From: Nereocystis luetkeana
Taxonomy: Eukaryota > Sar > Phaeophyceae > Laminariales > Laminariaceae
DNA: 64,000 bases
Reading direction: 5' to 3'
Assembly (NCBI GenBank): GCA_031213475.1
Contig: JARUPZ010000016.1
Coordinates: forward strand, 1,793,140 to 1,857,139
The notes beneath the pieces were generated by a model. It was not told the origin of the DNA. It did no database searches and saw only the letters and a program-made list of their open reading frames with translations. The translations under genes and the position numbers were made by a program. Shown one piece after another: positions 40,201-53,230 of this stretch (within the stretch, counting starts at the first letter, position 1; every line of letters starts with the position of its first letter).

Positions 40201-43200
40201 TAGCCAAGGTAGAGATGACGGCGGACGGAGCCCCTGCGGCTCCTAAGAAGGAGAAGGTAAGTCACTATTAATACCACACTGCTGTGTCACAGCTCTACAG
40301 GCAGAGTCAAGCACTTGCGCGCTATACAATCGACAAAACGATCTTGCGCCGACTTCCTGTCCTGCAGCATGTAGTCCGCGCCTCCCGCAAGAGGCGCGCC
40401 TTTTGTGGTTATGAGGCCAGTTTTTTCTCAGAGTCTGTTTCTTCTGTTGCCTGCCGTCAGCAGAAGGCCCAGCCTGCTAAGAAGGAGAAGAAAGTGAAAA
40501 AGGAGAAGAAGGTTGAGGAGGAGGAGGACGGCTCCAGAGACCTGGGAATGCCCGTAGAGGAGAAGAAAGCCCCTCACCCCCTTGCGATCATGGACAAGGA
40601 GGCCAAGTCGCCATTCGCCGGGGACACATGGAAGAAGGTGGGATGCAGCCACTGCCATGATAAGAGTACAACACTTGCCAGTCTTGATTGAAGGGAGGTC
40701 TTGATGGCTCCTGGTAGTGGGTAGTCTGTCTGTCTGTCCTATGTTCACCGTTCCCGTGATGGGCCGTGTCATTGAGCACTATACGATCGCTACAAAGGCT
40801 CGCCAAGTTATAATGGTGTAGTTGAAAGCGTCGAGTTTTCGAGTACGTTACTGTTTTTTGTGCGCTGAGCGTAACTCTGTTGAGGAATTTTGACTGCAAG
40901 CTTGCCGAATATATTGCTGAAGGCCAACTCTCCCGACTGCAGATTTACTCCAACAACTCGTACGAAGACAGCATGAAGCAGTTCTGGGAGATTTTCGACG
41001 CTGAGGGATGGTCCCTGTGGATTTGCCGGTACAAGCACAACGCGGAGAACACTCGTTTGTTCATGACGTCAAACCTGGTGGGAGGATTCATCCAGCGGTC
41101 TGGCGAGATCAGGAAGTGGGCATTCGGGTAAGACCAAAGTACAATGTCTCTAGGGTTAAAATCTCATGTGCCAATCCCATCTGTTTTCCAGTGGAGAGAA
41201 ATCTTGTTTTCACACTTTCACATGCGAAATGGGCGTTAATACTTCGGGGACCAATCCAGCTTTTCTCGGAAAGGAATCGAGAACAGTTGTCATGTACTGG
41301 GCCAGCCCAAAAACGGGCAACGGTTTGAAGTTGTATAACGTGAAACGATCTAATATGGTTTTGGAAATTGGAAGCACTGGCGCTGGCACCGCAGTGGATA
41401 CGCAGGTCCATCTTGTTTTATAAAAATCCGACTCGATCTTGCCGATATACCCAAGAAAACTCAAATTTCCATTTCGATATACCCAAGAAAACTCAAAATT
41501 CCCATTTTTTGTCAACAGTTTGACATGCAATCCGTATGGACGGCTCCTAAAATCGTCGTTGCCGATGAAGGTAACAATTATCGTGAATAGGACTCCAATC
41601 AAGACCCAAGGAGACGATCGATACAATATCAGTTGCACTGCCCAATTGGTCACCCATCAAGAGATGTTACTCAAACACGGTATGGTTCCTAGATTTAGCA
41701 AGTAATGGCCACAACGAGTGGCATTACTGCGGTGCCCCGCCCATTTCTGCGAGTTTCGACATGAATTTTTCATGCCACATTTGAGCCGCATGTGCACACA
41801 TGGAAAGCCTGCCTTCTTTGTTGTTTTTTTCACGGCAGTCTTTTCATTGGTTGGTTGGTACATGCCGTTAATCAGCATGGTATAAAAAAGCACATCCTAA
41901 GACGTAATATTGAGCGGGGCACACCTGATCCACCTCCCTGGCAGTGGCTTGGCTGGCTCGGCTTATAGACGATATCAAGTGCGGTTCGATTTAACAGTTT
42001 CTACTGCCAAACGATATTGACAAACGCACAGACTGCTGGAAACGCGGAAATGGGCTGTACACGTAAACATGAAATAACTGATTTTGATGTACGAATCGTA
42101 CATCGTTCGAACTGATTTCGTTGTTTCTCGGTCCCGGAGGAAAGCTCCTGCCAACAGTTTGGGTGAGGAGAGGTTCATGGGGAGACGGTGTTACTGCTTG
42201 TTGTGGATTGCATATTTTTTTATTATTATTATTTTTTTTCGTCCCATTCATCATCTTCGCACATCTTCTTCTCTCTCCTTCCAACTCGTAACTCAGATCC
42301 GGGGTCACATAGCAGGCTCTTCTCCCCCCTTCCCGCTACGGTACGTGCCTTCATTTTTATCGCGAGAAGATTTCAGCCTTTTCTTCCCTCGTCGACTCGC
42401 ATCGAATTGTGCCTACCCACGCTGCAATGCGCTCTCAACAATTGAATCCTTTTTTATTTTTGCAAATAAAGTCAAAGTCCGACCCACCTGGGGCTCGAAC
42501 CCAGGACTCACACAAGTAGAATTCGAGGTTAACCACTTGAACCACCGGGGCGACCGGCTATATGACCTGCTCTGAACGAAGCGTAGTTTGTGCTTATGAA
42601 ACCGTGCCGTACCTGTCTGCTGCTATTCCAGGTGCATGCAGATCTCCGGTAAGGAAGGAGATGAATTGCTGATATCGGGGGCGTGGCTTATCCGTGGGCA
42701 GAGCATCCAGCCCATGATGGACGCGAACGACGACGCTAACTGGTGAGCCATATTATTAATAGTAGTACGAGTTACGGTCAATAGTAGAGGTGTCTTCAAC
42801 GGGTACCCATCCACTGTTGGGAAAAATATACCCCGTTACTCGCTAATGTTTACGGCCATTCTGGGCGGGTACCGGGGTACCCGTTTAACGGCGGCCACCC
42901 GTTAAGCAGTGGGGTACCCGAGTGCCCGGGCCCCAAATACTCGGCGAGTATGCAGTGTTTTACCGGTGCCCGTAAAGATTCTTAGAAAGCCGGGTAGTAC
43001 TCGCGACTACCCGCGTAACTGTCAAAAGGGTAACACTTCTAGTATGGAGTGAAATGTGAAGCATGATACAGCATTTTCACTTAAAAAGGGTTTCCCCGAG
43101 AAAATGTGCCAAATGCTACCCACGGGACGTGATTTAGGGGATAGTAGTTTGCCCATCCCCGGGATTTCCAAGGTTAGGGTTAGGAAACCAACGGGTACTC

Positions 43201-43837
43201 GCTTGAACCGGGTGCGCGGGCCTAAAATACTCGGCGAGTATGAAGCGATACCCGTGCCCGTGACTGGTATTTGTAAGTCGGGTAATACTCGCGAGTACCC
43301 AGGTAATTGGCAAAAGGGCAACACCTCTAGTTCATAATGAGAATAGGGTCTGTTTTGTGGTTGAGGCATATTTTAATAGTTACCTGGTACCTGATATGTG
43401 TTTTTTAATAGTCATCATGTAGCCGCTCGGTACACGAGCGCCGTTCTAATCTTTCGACATTTTCGCCAACGTAAGGCCGGGATTTTATTTTGCGATTTTT
43501 GTGCTCGATTTTACGTTTTCGTCCATTGCCCACTGAGTACGCTGAACCCCGAGCCCACATGCGGATCTGCCCCGAATTAGCATGCCGTAAGTTGGCCAGC
43601 ATTGTCTACCTACCTAAACGTGCTCGAATTCGTTGCACCCACATTTTTTGCGCTATAATGGTATCGACTACATCATCCCACTCGGCAATGGACGTTGATG
43701 TCTGTTCTGACAGGTACGACTGGACCAAGGTGGCCACCCCCGTGTCGGACGCAGACAAGGCTCTAGTCACCGATATGTGGTGCTCGGAAACCACGTTGGA
43801 GGGAAGGCCGGTCCTGGATGGAAAGGTCTTCAAGTAA
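34232..43837 (+). CDS. elongation factor 1B gamma subunit
   Basis: Exons: 34232-34240, 34542-34712, 35448-35543, 39699-39872, 40032-40256, 40461-40637, 40943-41127, 42632-42742, 43714-43837. All join in phase to 423 residues, the normal family length, ending in TAA. Residues 1-205 form the GST-like part (NFRAFKVLIAAEYNGVE; ESNAIARYVA; VGDKITLADITVASALVYP). A Lys/Glu-rich linker follows (about 220-255). The C-terminal EF1G domain covers about 262-423, with FDAEGWSLW and the end MDANDDANWYDWTKV. In the eEF1B complex the gamma subunit scaffolds the nucleotide exchange on eEF1A in the cytosol. The first exon codes for only three residues. Intron 3 (35544-39698) uses a GC donor, CAG before GCAAGT, and holds an inverted R1 copy, a TTAA element and SINE pieces; intron 7 holds a SINE and intron 8 a tandem duplication. 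Confidence 0.97.
35030..35094 (+). repeat. two tandem 33-38-bp units in intron 2 of eEF1B gamma
   Basis: GCTGTGACGAGGGTCGAGCT and the following TACAGCAAGGACGG occur twice in direct succession. Confidence 0.7.
36051..36250 (-). mobile_element. SINE, 5'-truncated copy
   Basis: Nearly identical to the 3' two thirds of the SINE at 42215-42560, ending in a T-rich stretch on the plus strand (A-rich tail). The tRNA-like head is missing. Confidence 0.75.
36286..36432 (-). mobile_element. SINE, diverged 3' fragment
   Basis: Shares with the copy next to it CTCCTTCC, GTAA-TGATATC/CAGATC, GGGGTCACATA and GCAGGCTCT in the same order, at lower similarity. Confidence 0.5.
36513..37530 (-). repeat. R1 dispersed repeat, copy D
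   Basis: Inverted R1 copy in intron 3 of eEF1B gamma. It begins near 37530 with the GGTGCTCGGTTGGT start and ends at the hairpin 36522-36567. No nested insertion is seen. Confidence 0.8.
37705..37800. mobile_element. TTAA-flanked MITE, piggyBac type, copy 3
   Basis: 96 bp including TTAA on both sides. Ends CCCTTTCAGAACCGCAGTCC and its complement, with the same AAACCACTCAAACTTGAAGT-type centre as copy 1. It lies close to R1 copy D but outside it. Confidence 0.85.
42215..42560 (-). mobile_element. tRNA-derived SINE in intron 7 of eEF1B gamma
   Basis: On the minus strand the head starts TAGCCGGTCGCCCCGGTGGT and includes an A-box-like part (TGGTTCAAGTGG) and a B box GGTTCGAGCCC within a 5-bp CTGGG/CCCAG stem, as in the T arm of a tRNA. 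A 200-bp body follows, then an A-rich tail with AAT repeats. The tRNA anticodon arm does not fold properly, so this is a retroposon, not a tRNA gene. Confidence 0.85.
42840..43345 (+). repeat. two tandem 215-250-bp units in intron 8 of eEF1B gamma
   Basis: Both units contain GGGTAC(C/T)CG, AAATACTCGGCGAGTATG, GTGCCCGT, an ACTCGCGA-TACCC stretch and CAAAAGGG-AACAC(T/C)TCTAGT, in the same order. Similarity is moderate. Confidence 0.7.
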
Positions 43838-45723
43838 AGGAGCATACAGCTCAGCCGCCGCCCATTTATTTTTGCGAGTTGTCAGCTGGTTGCCGCTGGC
43901 GGGCAGCCGAAAGCGTTGCAACGACTGCGTGCGTCCTTGTGTATGTGTTCGGGCAACAATGTACCGAATTTGACAGGTTTTCGCGGTTGGGTCAAGATGT
44001 GAAAAAACGCTCTCATGCACCTCGTCGTTCGTTTACCAGCTGTATTGCTTTGAAAGATGGGTCGAGCGTTCTTTAAAGTTCTAGGTCCTCAGTTTGGTTT
44101 GGTTCGTCTGCGACGCGTGTGTGGTAAACTATCGTCGTGCACTGCTTCAGTAACCGAATGGGGTGGGCTGGCGGGGTGTGCGAATACGCGGGAAAAATCC
44201 AACGACATTTGGCAAAATATGCTTCGTAATGCAAGAGTAACGTTGTACTGCTGTGTTCCGTGTTACGAACGCTACAGGAAATTCTCTGTTTTCCGTATTC
44301 AATCGTTTTGTCATTGTGTGGAGGTATTCACCTTGCATGCACGCACACCTATCGTACCTCTTGGCGTATTGCCCAATGTACAGGTTGGGTGCTGCAAAAG
44401 TGTAAGACAACGAGTTGAATTCATTTCCAGTGTTCAGGAGAAACCGATGTACCCGGTGTATGCTTTCCGGACCGTCTGTTCGTTCTTGTCGTGAAAGGAC
44501 ATTCTTTTCTTCCCAATGAACCAAAAAAAGTCACGATTCGTGGGGCACGGCCAAGCCGGTCCGGGCCTCGTCCCTCTCCGGAGCCACCCGCCCTTGGCCC
44601 GGCCAACTCCTTTCGTGCTGTAACAAAATCGCATCGCGTCGGATGGATTCCTATGCTAGCTAGTTTCCACTTGCTTCGCCTACGACGATAACCTTTTGAC
44701 TCGGTGCGAATTCCAAAACTGCTAAAGTTGAAAAATACAACTCGCGGTATGCGTATCCGACGCCATTGTTATTTGATTTATTTCGCATGTGGATATGATA
44801 CCATGGAACCAAGGCAACCAGCTTCTTTTCTTTGCTTCCGCGTTTTTCGTGACCTACACTCAGGGGTTTTATTTATAGACCGGAGACTTATCTCAAAAAA
44901 AAAATTGTGAGGCAAATTACTGCTGGTGTACGAGTTGGGTTGTGGCCAACACCAATTCTACAAGTGTTGACTTGTGATCTCTAGAACGGTTTCAGAGAAC
45001 TTGTCTGATTGTCCTAAGAGGGTCACTCAATGATCACCTACGGACAAATTTATTTCGAAACAGCTACGCCCATGCAGCACGCATCAGGTCGAAGCCCTCG
45101 CGGAGGCGATCGTCTTGGTACAAACCACACCTCATTGTGGGGAGTAAACAGAGTTGAAATCCAATACTCCGAACAGGGTGACGGGACGTGAGCTCGTACG
45201 AGGCCAGCGGAAAAAAATATTTTCAACTCTACTTTGTTTCGTTTGTCAGACACTTGATTATCGGTTCGTTTTTTCGAATTTCGAGCAAAAAAAATGATAC
45301 GCGCTTCGTTTTAGGCTTCCTAAGGGATTTTTGCCTCCTGCACTAAGCTTTTTAGTTTTATCCGAGAACTATTAAAAAGCATACTTTAATCTAAAAAAAC
45401 TGTTTTTGACCACGGCAGACGAAAAAAAGAAGAAAAAAAGTGCAGTTGGCAATATACCATCGTCTCGCCATCAAGTAGGTCGCATAAAGAATACTGACCT
45501 AAAAAACTAAACTCGGACAGAGAATCCCACATTTTGTGCTGCTCCTCGTAGTATCTTGACTTTGTGTAGGGGATCGTACACACGCCAGACCTGTTGATGA
45601 ACGACGAATTAAGTGATTGCGAGGATATCGGTCGTTCCATCATGCCTCACGGGAGATGCACACCGATTTTGAGCGAAATCTGCAAGACGGGGGTTTTGAG
45701 CTCATTCGAATACCTGATACTCT
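43838..45723. other. gene-poor stretch downstream of eEF1B gamma
   Basis: No gene, RNA or repeat boundary recognised. The first few hundred bases include the 3' untranslated region of eEF1B gamma. Confidence 0.45.
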
Positions 45724-46300
45724 AATTCTCAGTTTGTAGAACTGTGAGTCCCTGTTCTAGTAATTGCAAATATGTCTGTTTGTCCGCATGCTTAAATTTC
45801 CGAACACGTTCCAAAGCAATTCCTTCGTGTACGGAGATTTCTTCTTTCAAGAATGTCCTGATCAACGTGAAAGCTCATGCTGCACATGGTCGGATGGCAA
45901 ACCAAGTAATTTGATTATATATAAGTTCGTCACAGATATTCGTACGACGTATTCGACTCTTACGGACCTTATACCTGAAACATACCATACCACCAGGTAG
46001 TATTTAGCCATATAATACATCCACCACCGCACCCTACCATCATACCATGCCACAAACATACCATACCTCCTGCTGTACTGAAAATACCATACCACTAGGC
46101 AATATTTAGCCCTATAATACATACCACCACACCGTACCATCATACCATGCCACAAACATACCATATCACATAACTGGTACCATGATTTTTCCATCTAGTG
46201 TATCCACCAAACAAACCGTACCATCCTACCATACCAACATACGATATCACATGCCGTGCCGCCACTGTATCGCATTAGGCCACACCACACCGTACCATAC
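45724..46300 (+). repeat. R4 CATACC-rich repeat, copy 1
   Basis: Starts CTCAGTTTGTAGAACTGTGA, followed by AATTGCAAATAT and TCTGTTTGTCCGCATGC, and passes into CATACCATACCA-type sequence. Between 45975 and 46170 a unit of about 95-100 bp is present twice in tandem. Confidence 0.7.
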
Positions 46301-46389
46301 CCATACTGTACCTACACCACCCGAAGGGCTCAACCATACGAGGACACGAGAAGAGCATGTCCAATAACAAGGATAATGCCGTTGAACCG

Positions 46390-47250
46390 AGGGGCTCAAC
46401 CATCCCTGCACAGCCCTGCAGCAGCGTATGCATCAGGGGCAGCCGTAGCTCTGCAGCAGGAGTGCATACATATAGCACCGCCATACAATCCAAATCCCCA
46501 ACCCAACCTAGTACAACCCGCTTCTCGGCACACAGGAACTCGCAGCCATCACCCTGCAACAGCAGCAATGCCGACGGCGTTGACAACATTAGTCAAGCTC
46601 CGTAGGCTGAACAAGAAATCAGTCACGCGACGAGCTTGTCAGGTCTCTGGGATCGCAGAGTTCACCGAGAGGGTCGCCATCGTATGAACGCTTACTATTC
46701 GCTAGTTGGCCTTGAGTTGGGTGGGGCGTTGGAATTCTGGTCAATGTGTCGGGTCGTGCTGTGTAGTGTGTGGTGTTTGTTGTGCCGCGTGTGCTCGATA
46801 TTAAGTAGTCGGGGAAATATTGTGGTCGATCATTTCCAGTGCCTACGAGAGGCTGTCGGTTGAGTCGCGAGTGCTGGATGCCCCTCAACGCCGCCGATAT
46901 TGCTGCTGTTACAGGTGATGGCTGCGAGTTCATACTGCACCCAGAGGCGGGTTGTACTTGGGTTGGAGGTTCGGATTGTATGGCGGTGCTTTACATGCGC
47001 TGTAGCTGCAGAGTTGTGTGACTGCTCCTCCTGCTGCTGCTGCGAGCTCATACTGCACCGAGAGGCGGGTTGTACTTGGGTTGAAGGTTCGGATTGTATG
47101 GCGGTGCTATACATGCGCTGTAGCTGCAGAGTTGTGTGGCTGCTCCTCCTGCTGCTGTTGCAGAGCTGTGCCGTGTGCTGGGCATATTTGCTGGGTCAGG
47201 ATGTGCCACAATATGAAAATAAAATGTGCCCAGAAGCTTACCAAATTGTG
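46390..47250. repeat. R5 inverted and tandem repeat complex
   Basis: The segment 46440-46600 is inverted relative to 46880-47000 (shared words: GTTGTACTTGGGTTGGA/G and its complement, GATGGCTGCGAGTTC and its complement). The right side is also duplicated in tandem: units of about 118 bp start at 46921 and 47039. A third direct copy lies at 50235-50440. Confidence 0.7.
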
Positions 47251-47256
47251 TTATAA

Positions 47257-47848
47257 TGAGGCGCGCGAGCTTTTCTTTTCTTGGTTTTCCAGGCAAAACA
47301 CGAATGAGGCGCGCGAGCGCGAAGAACGAGATTTTTGTTTCTTGGCTTTCCCAGGGAAAAAAGCCTCTTCGTCGTACGACAGTAGAGTGCCTCTCTCGTA
47401 ATTTTTCTGTTCGGGTGTGCCACTGTGTCATCGTGTCTGATTCAACGCCACTGTGTTTTCGGCCACGTTTGTCCACCGCACTCAACGCACACAGCACCAA
47501 TATCAGTCCCGGCGGGCTCTGTGCAAGCACACACAAATGAAACTACCTCGTGCTGGTGCGGTTGGAGCTCGTCCAGAGTTGGTCGAGCTTAAGTAGATGC
47601 GATAACGTGTGTGGGCACATAATGGCTGGGACAAACAGAACCGAAAAACATCAAACGGTTTTGTTTTTTGAGTTTTACCTAATTAATGGGGAGTACTCGT
47701 AGGCAGACTGTGCCTGCCCACAGCAGCAACGTGCGGGCCGTGTCCTAAGTAAGGCATGCTGCAGGTGGTGTTGTCTGGGCCATCCTCCTACAACTGATGA
47801 GGGAACGGAGAAGCAGGAGAAGATCTGCGGTAGATGTCGGGTACAGTG

Positions 47849-47906
<58 letters not shown>

Positions 47907-47960
47907 CACCTGTCATAAAAGGTTTTGTTTTGTTAGTTTTACCTACGGACAAATCACAAC
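47257..47960 (-). repeat. R2-related element, inverted, with TAG microsatellite
   Basis: On the minus strand it matches the right part of R2: GCACAGAGCCCGCCGGGACT, the CTCGACCAACT/TAGCTCGACGAACT area and the R2 end TAATGAGGCG (here inverted at 47257). A (AGT)n run fills 47846-47901. Confidence 0.65.
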
Positions 47961-48828
47961 TCTACGAGTAGTCCTAGGAAGAATGTGCCTGTCCACACAA
48001 TATGTGGGGTCAATCCTGTTGTTGCGGAACTGCTTATTATTATTGCGGATCACGACCCCAACCGACACCGCAGTCTCAGCATCAACAAAATGGAAAACAC
48101 GTGGGAAAGGCGTTATTGCGGAACCGCTTGTTGGGGATCACGACCCCCTCCGGGTGGATTCTTATATTTCGCGGTACAGAGATAGCTTGCCACTCTGTCA
48201 TGTTTTGTTTTGCAATAAGCGTCCCGCGTGTTTCTAGGCACAGTCGACATGCTTTTGATTGTACCACCGACATACAACCGACGGCAGGCAGGTGCACTTC
48301 TTCTTCTTCTCTGTGTGCCAACGACTTTTTCTTGTTCCAGAGGATGGAGTCAGCAAAACTCGATGAAAATCGACGAGCAGTCGGGAATTCTGAACCCCGT
48401 CTGGGCGATAAAGAAGGGTCGTTATCCAGAAGCTAGAAAGTAGAAGGGAGTTAAAACGTTAAAACCCCCGAAACAAACACGAGAGTTCTTTCAAAATCAG
48501 GTACCACACTCAAGACTCGCAACTGACACAATCTTTCCTCGTCGACTCGTATCGAATTGTGGTACAGTACGTGCAATTAATTGTGTTTATTACACGCGGT
48601 AAACGAAAAAACAAAAGAGCCACAACGAGCATCCTATATCCCCGCCAGTACGACCACGAGTAGTACCCATACCCCAGAAGCAGTATGAACCAAACCCCGC
48701 CTGCTGGGGTGCCGTCTGTGCCGGTGCCGACTGGTCTCTCCCGTCACTCTCACCAACTCCAACATCACGGAAAAACAGACAAGCAAACAGAGAACAGGGC
48801 TCGAATGTATGTCTTCGAGGACCATAAC

Positions 48829-49270
48829 AATTCTCAGTTTGTAAAACATAAACTGAGTCTCTGTTTCGATAATTGCAAATATATGTGTCTGTCTGTCTGT
48901 ATGTCTGTATGTCTGTCCGCATGCCTTATGTTTTCGAACACGTTCAAATGATCGACATATTATATGAGTTCATTACATATGATATCCCTTCGACGTATTC
49001 GGCTCGTACAGACCTTATATATACTGAAACATACCATACCACTACGTTGGCAATATTTAGCCACATAATGCATCCACCACACCGTACCATCACACCATAC
49101 CACCAACATACCGTGTTTTTTCCATATATATAGTATATCAAACCGTACCATAATACCAAACCAACATTTTTCCCACCAACATAAGATATAACATATCATA
49201 CCATACTACCAACATATCATGTAACATACCGTCTGTTTTCCTTATAGTATATAAAACCGTACAATCATAC
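48829..49270 (+). repeat. R4 CATACC-rich repeat, copy 2
   Basis: Direct copy of 45724-46300, with a short TGTC(TG)TCTGTATG expansion at 48886-48918. Confidence 0.7.
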
Positions 49271-49284
49271 AATACCAAGATTCT

Positions 49285-50010
49285 TAGAACATACGAGCGC
49301 GCGACAAGCGACGATGGCAGAGCGTCAAGTGCGTAAGAGAACATGCCTTCAGGGCTATAATAATGCTGCAGCAACACCACAAGTACATAATAACACACAA
49401 TGAATAGATATTATAATGCTGCACCAACACCACAAGTAAGTACACAAGATCATGCCATCGCTTGTTAGATATCATACCGCAGTACAAAAAAGCTTGTTGG
49501 GATCTCTTAAAATATGGCGAGCGATCGCAGAGCGTCACGTGCACAAGAGCATATGCCTTCAGGGCGACAGACGTAGAGCTTCAAGTGCACAAGAAGAGTA
49601 TATGCCTTCAGGGCGACAGGGCACGAACGAGTATGGATATCATACTGCTGTTCGAACACGACAAGTACGCAAGAGCATGCGAGCGCGCGATCAGCAACAC
49701 CACAAGTACACAAGAGCATTCCTTGAGGGCGACAGAGCATCCTCGTCTCACATTTCGGTACTCGTTTAACCCCGCTGTTGAAAATACGTCGAGTGCGCAA
49801 GAGCATATGCCTTCAGAGCGACAGAGCAGCTACAAGTGAGTATAGATGGAGCGTCAAGTGCACAAGAAGAGCATATGTCTTCAGGGCGACAGAGCAGGAA
49901 GTATTAAAAATAGTATAGATACTATACTGCTGTTCCAACACGCCCAGTACAAAAGAACATGCGAGCGCGCGACGAGCAACACTGCTACCGTGGTGAACAT
50001 TCCTTGAGGG
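49285..50010 (+). repeat. diverged minisatellite array, unit about 60-70 bp
   Basis: At least eight partial units share the core CACAAGAGCATATGCCTTCA followed by GGGCGACAGAGC, interspersed with GCGAGCGCGCGA and ATACTGCTGTTC(G/C)AACACG. Units vary in length and order. Spacers are not unique sequences of even length, so it is not a CRISPR array. Confidence 0.7.
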
Positions 50011-50234
50011 GTCTCTAGTATTTCGCGGTACCGATATCTCTTGTCAGTTATTATTTCTCTTGCCATCCGACAATGTGCAGCATGATCTTCAACATGGATC
50101 ACTCATAACTTTCCCGAAAGAAGAAAACCTCGGAAACAAAAGGAAACCCATGCATCAGTGTCAATCTGTCGTTTACCTTGTAGTAAACAACCGACATGTT
50201 TTCATTGGGGATCTCTTATGCCCGTTAATGTTTG

Positions 50235-50440
50235 TTTGCCACCGAGGGGCGGGTTGTACTTGGGTTTAAGGTTCGGATTGTTTGGCGGTGCTATCTATGC
50301 GCTGTTGCTGCAGAGCTGTGTGGCTGCTCCTGCTGCATGCTGCCGCAGAGCTTTGCCGTGTGCTGGGCGTTCTTGCTGGGCCAGGATGTGCCACGATATG
50401 AAAATAAATCGCCCAGAAGCTTGCTTTGCCAAATAAATTA
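50235..50440 (+). repeat. R5 repeat, third copy
   Basis: Direct match to 47040-47240, including GCTGGGC-TTCTTGCTGGG and GATGTGCCAC-ATATGAAAAT. Confidence 0.7.
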
Positions 50441-50448
50441 TGATTATA

Positions 50449-51768
50449 ATGAGGTGTGTGTTCTTCACATTAAACCGTTCTTTCTACCCGTCGACATCCA
50501 CAGTACAACCAGTAGTGTCCCTGCCGATTCTTCGATCCTCGAAGATATACACAAGTTCTGTGGTCACGTATGCAGTAAGCATAGCAGTGGGCAAGCAATG
50601 CCATTTCACCATACTGGATACCTGATACGACAGGCACGACATACACATTCTATGAATTAGAGAAACGAAAGGAAACTAAGAATAACAAAATAAAAGACAA
50701 ATCGAAAGAGAAAAAATAAATAAAACAAAATGTCGTGCCCCCCCCCGCAGGCGATGTGGCAAACACTTGAAAAGAACGAGCTGGGAAAAAAAGGAGATGA
50801 GAAAAACACCACTACTTGCAAACAGAGTAGGACAAATAATCAAGGGAAAATAACGAAGTACAGGGAAAATAACAGGCAAGCCAAAGCACAAAGCACCCTC
50901 CAGGTGGCGGCAGCAGTTTGTGGTACGAGTAGCATAGCCAGGTTCTCCCTGCTAGTCCACCTGGTACCTTGCTACCCTGGCTGCTGTCTCCGTCCTGCGT
51001 TCGTCAACTATGCCCAGCCCCTTGGCGTCAGACAATACGAAACAAGCAGAGCAGGCTCGTCATCCACCCACGCCACACGACTCCTTCAATACGGCTTATC
51101 AGTCGAAAAAAGGAAGAGAAAGAAAAAGAATGAAAATCACGGGGAATCAGCGCAAGGAAGAAAATACAAAACGAAAAGAAGAGAAGACAAAGGAAGACGG
51201 CGTTCGAACCAGCTGCACCAGTTGGTGGCACTATTAATAGTAGTATAGTTATGTTCTACTTCCTAGTCGGCCTGGTGCCTTGCTACCCTGTCTGCCATCT
51301 CCCTCCTACTGCACTTTCGTCCACCGCAGTTTCCCTTCTACGTCTCCTGTTCCCCCTCCTCTCCGCATTCCCTTGGTCGGGTTTTCTGTCACTCCTCCTG
51401 TTGCCCCCCCCCCCCCCCCATTCCCTTCGACAACACCCACGGCGGGTGCGCGGCGCTGCCTACTCGTCTCAGCCTCATCCCCGTGCCATCTCACCATGAA
51501 CCGTTCGGCTGCTTCAAGGATCCCCCGGTACCACTTCCCCGCCTTTTTCGCTACATACAGTGGATCACAGCGCGGTCTCAACTCCAAACACCAAGGGGGT
51601 AAGTTCCGTTGACCCTTCGGTGGCTCGGAACTCCCTAAGGTCTTCGACTATGCATCTATGTCAAGTCTTGAACTGTCCGCCTGGTCTCGGGTTCTCCTCA
51701 TCAGCCATCGTCCCGAACACTACCCGACTGGGTAATCGTTCTAGTGCTTTGCCGTGCCACGCCCCCCG
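50449..51768 (-). mobile_element. 5'-truncated LINE copy, minus strand
   Basis: From 51768 down it encodes the end of a LINE reverse-transcriptase ORF: KALERLPSRVVFGTMA, then PRPGGQFKT and KAGKWYRGILEAAERFMVRW, an arrangement usual for the C-terminus after the RT domain. The frame shifts near 51590 and contains a stop, so it is dead. A C homopolymer lies at 51410-51419. The long 3' untranslated part ends at about 50449 in the conserved terminus with GTGTGTTCTTCACATTAAAC (complement of the tail). Confidence 0.7.
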
Positions 51769-51784
51769 CAAAGAAAAACCGCTT

Positions 51785-52500
<716 letters not shown>

Positions 52501-52800
52501 CATTTTGTTTTTTTAGTTCTACCTTAACTTACGAAACGCAACAGTTACTCTACGAGTGCTCGTAGGCATGAGGTAGGTGCCTGCCCACAAAATACGTGGG
52601 GAAAAAATCCTGTTGCGGAACTAAACTGCTGTTGGGGATCACGGTGCCGACTGGTCTCTCTCGTCACTCTCACCAACTCCAACTGCGACGTCACGAAAAA
52701 AAACAAGCAAAACGAGAACAGCGCTCGAATGCATTTTCTTCGAGGGCAATTAACTATCGAGTATACGTAGGCAAGGAGAAAATTGACTGGATGATTTTGG

Positions 52801-52960
52801 TGGTATTCGATGTATTGTCTCAGCGTTTTCATTCCGAAGGTCGTATCCGATGTATTGTGTCAGCGTTTTCATTCCGAAGGTGGTATCCGATGTATGGTGT
52901 CAGCGTTTTCATTCCCAAGGTGGTATTCGATGTATTGTGTCAGCGTTTTCATTCCGAATG
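52801..52960 (+). repeat. four exact-length 40-bp tandem units
   Basis: Units start at 52801, 52841, 52881 and 52921 and read TGGTATTCGATGTATTGTGT followed by CAGCGTTTTCATTCCGAAGG with a few substitutions. 40 is not a multiple of three. Confidence 0.9.
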
Positions 52961-52994
52961 GATATTGCCCTCTCTGCACACCGTGGGATAAGGC

Positions 52995-53230
52995 AGATGA
53001 AAAGATAATACTGCTTTCCTACAGCACAGCGGTACGAGTATAGACTACACGGCATTGCATTGTCTACTCTGCGTACTGCGCATACCGTACTGTAGTTTCT
53101 TTGTGTCGTAGTTTTATGACCACAGCAGTATCTCTCTATTAATAGGATTGAAGAATCTGCACGGACACTGGTTGTGCTGGATGTCGACGGGTTGAAAGAA
53201 CTCTTTAATGTGAAGAACACACACACTTTG
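52995..53230 (+). mobile_element. LINE 3'-end fragment
   Basis: Ends with the shared terminus (GAATCTGCACGGACACTGG, GATGTCGACGGGTTGAAAG, AATGTGAAGAACACACACAC). Confidence 0.7.
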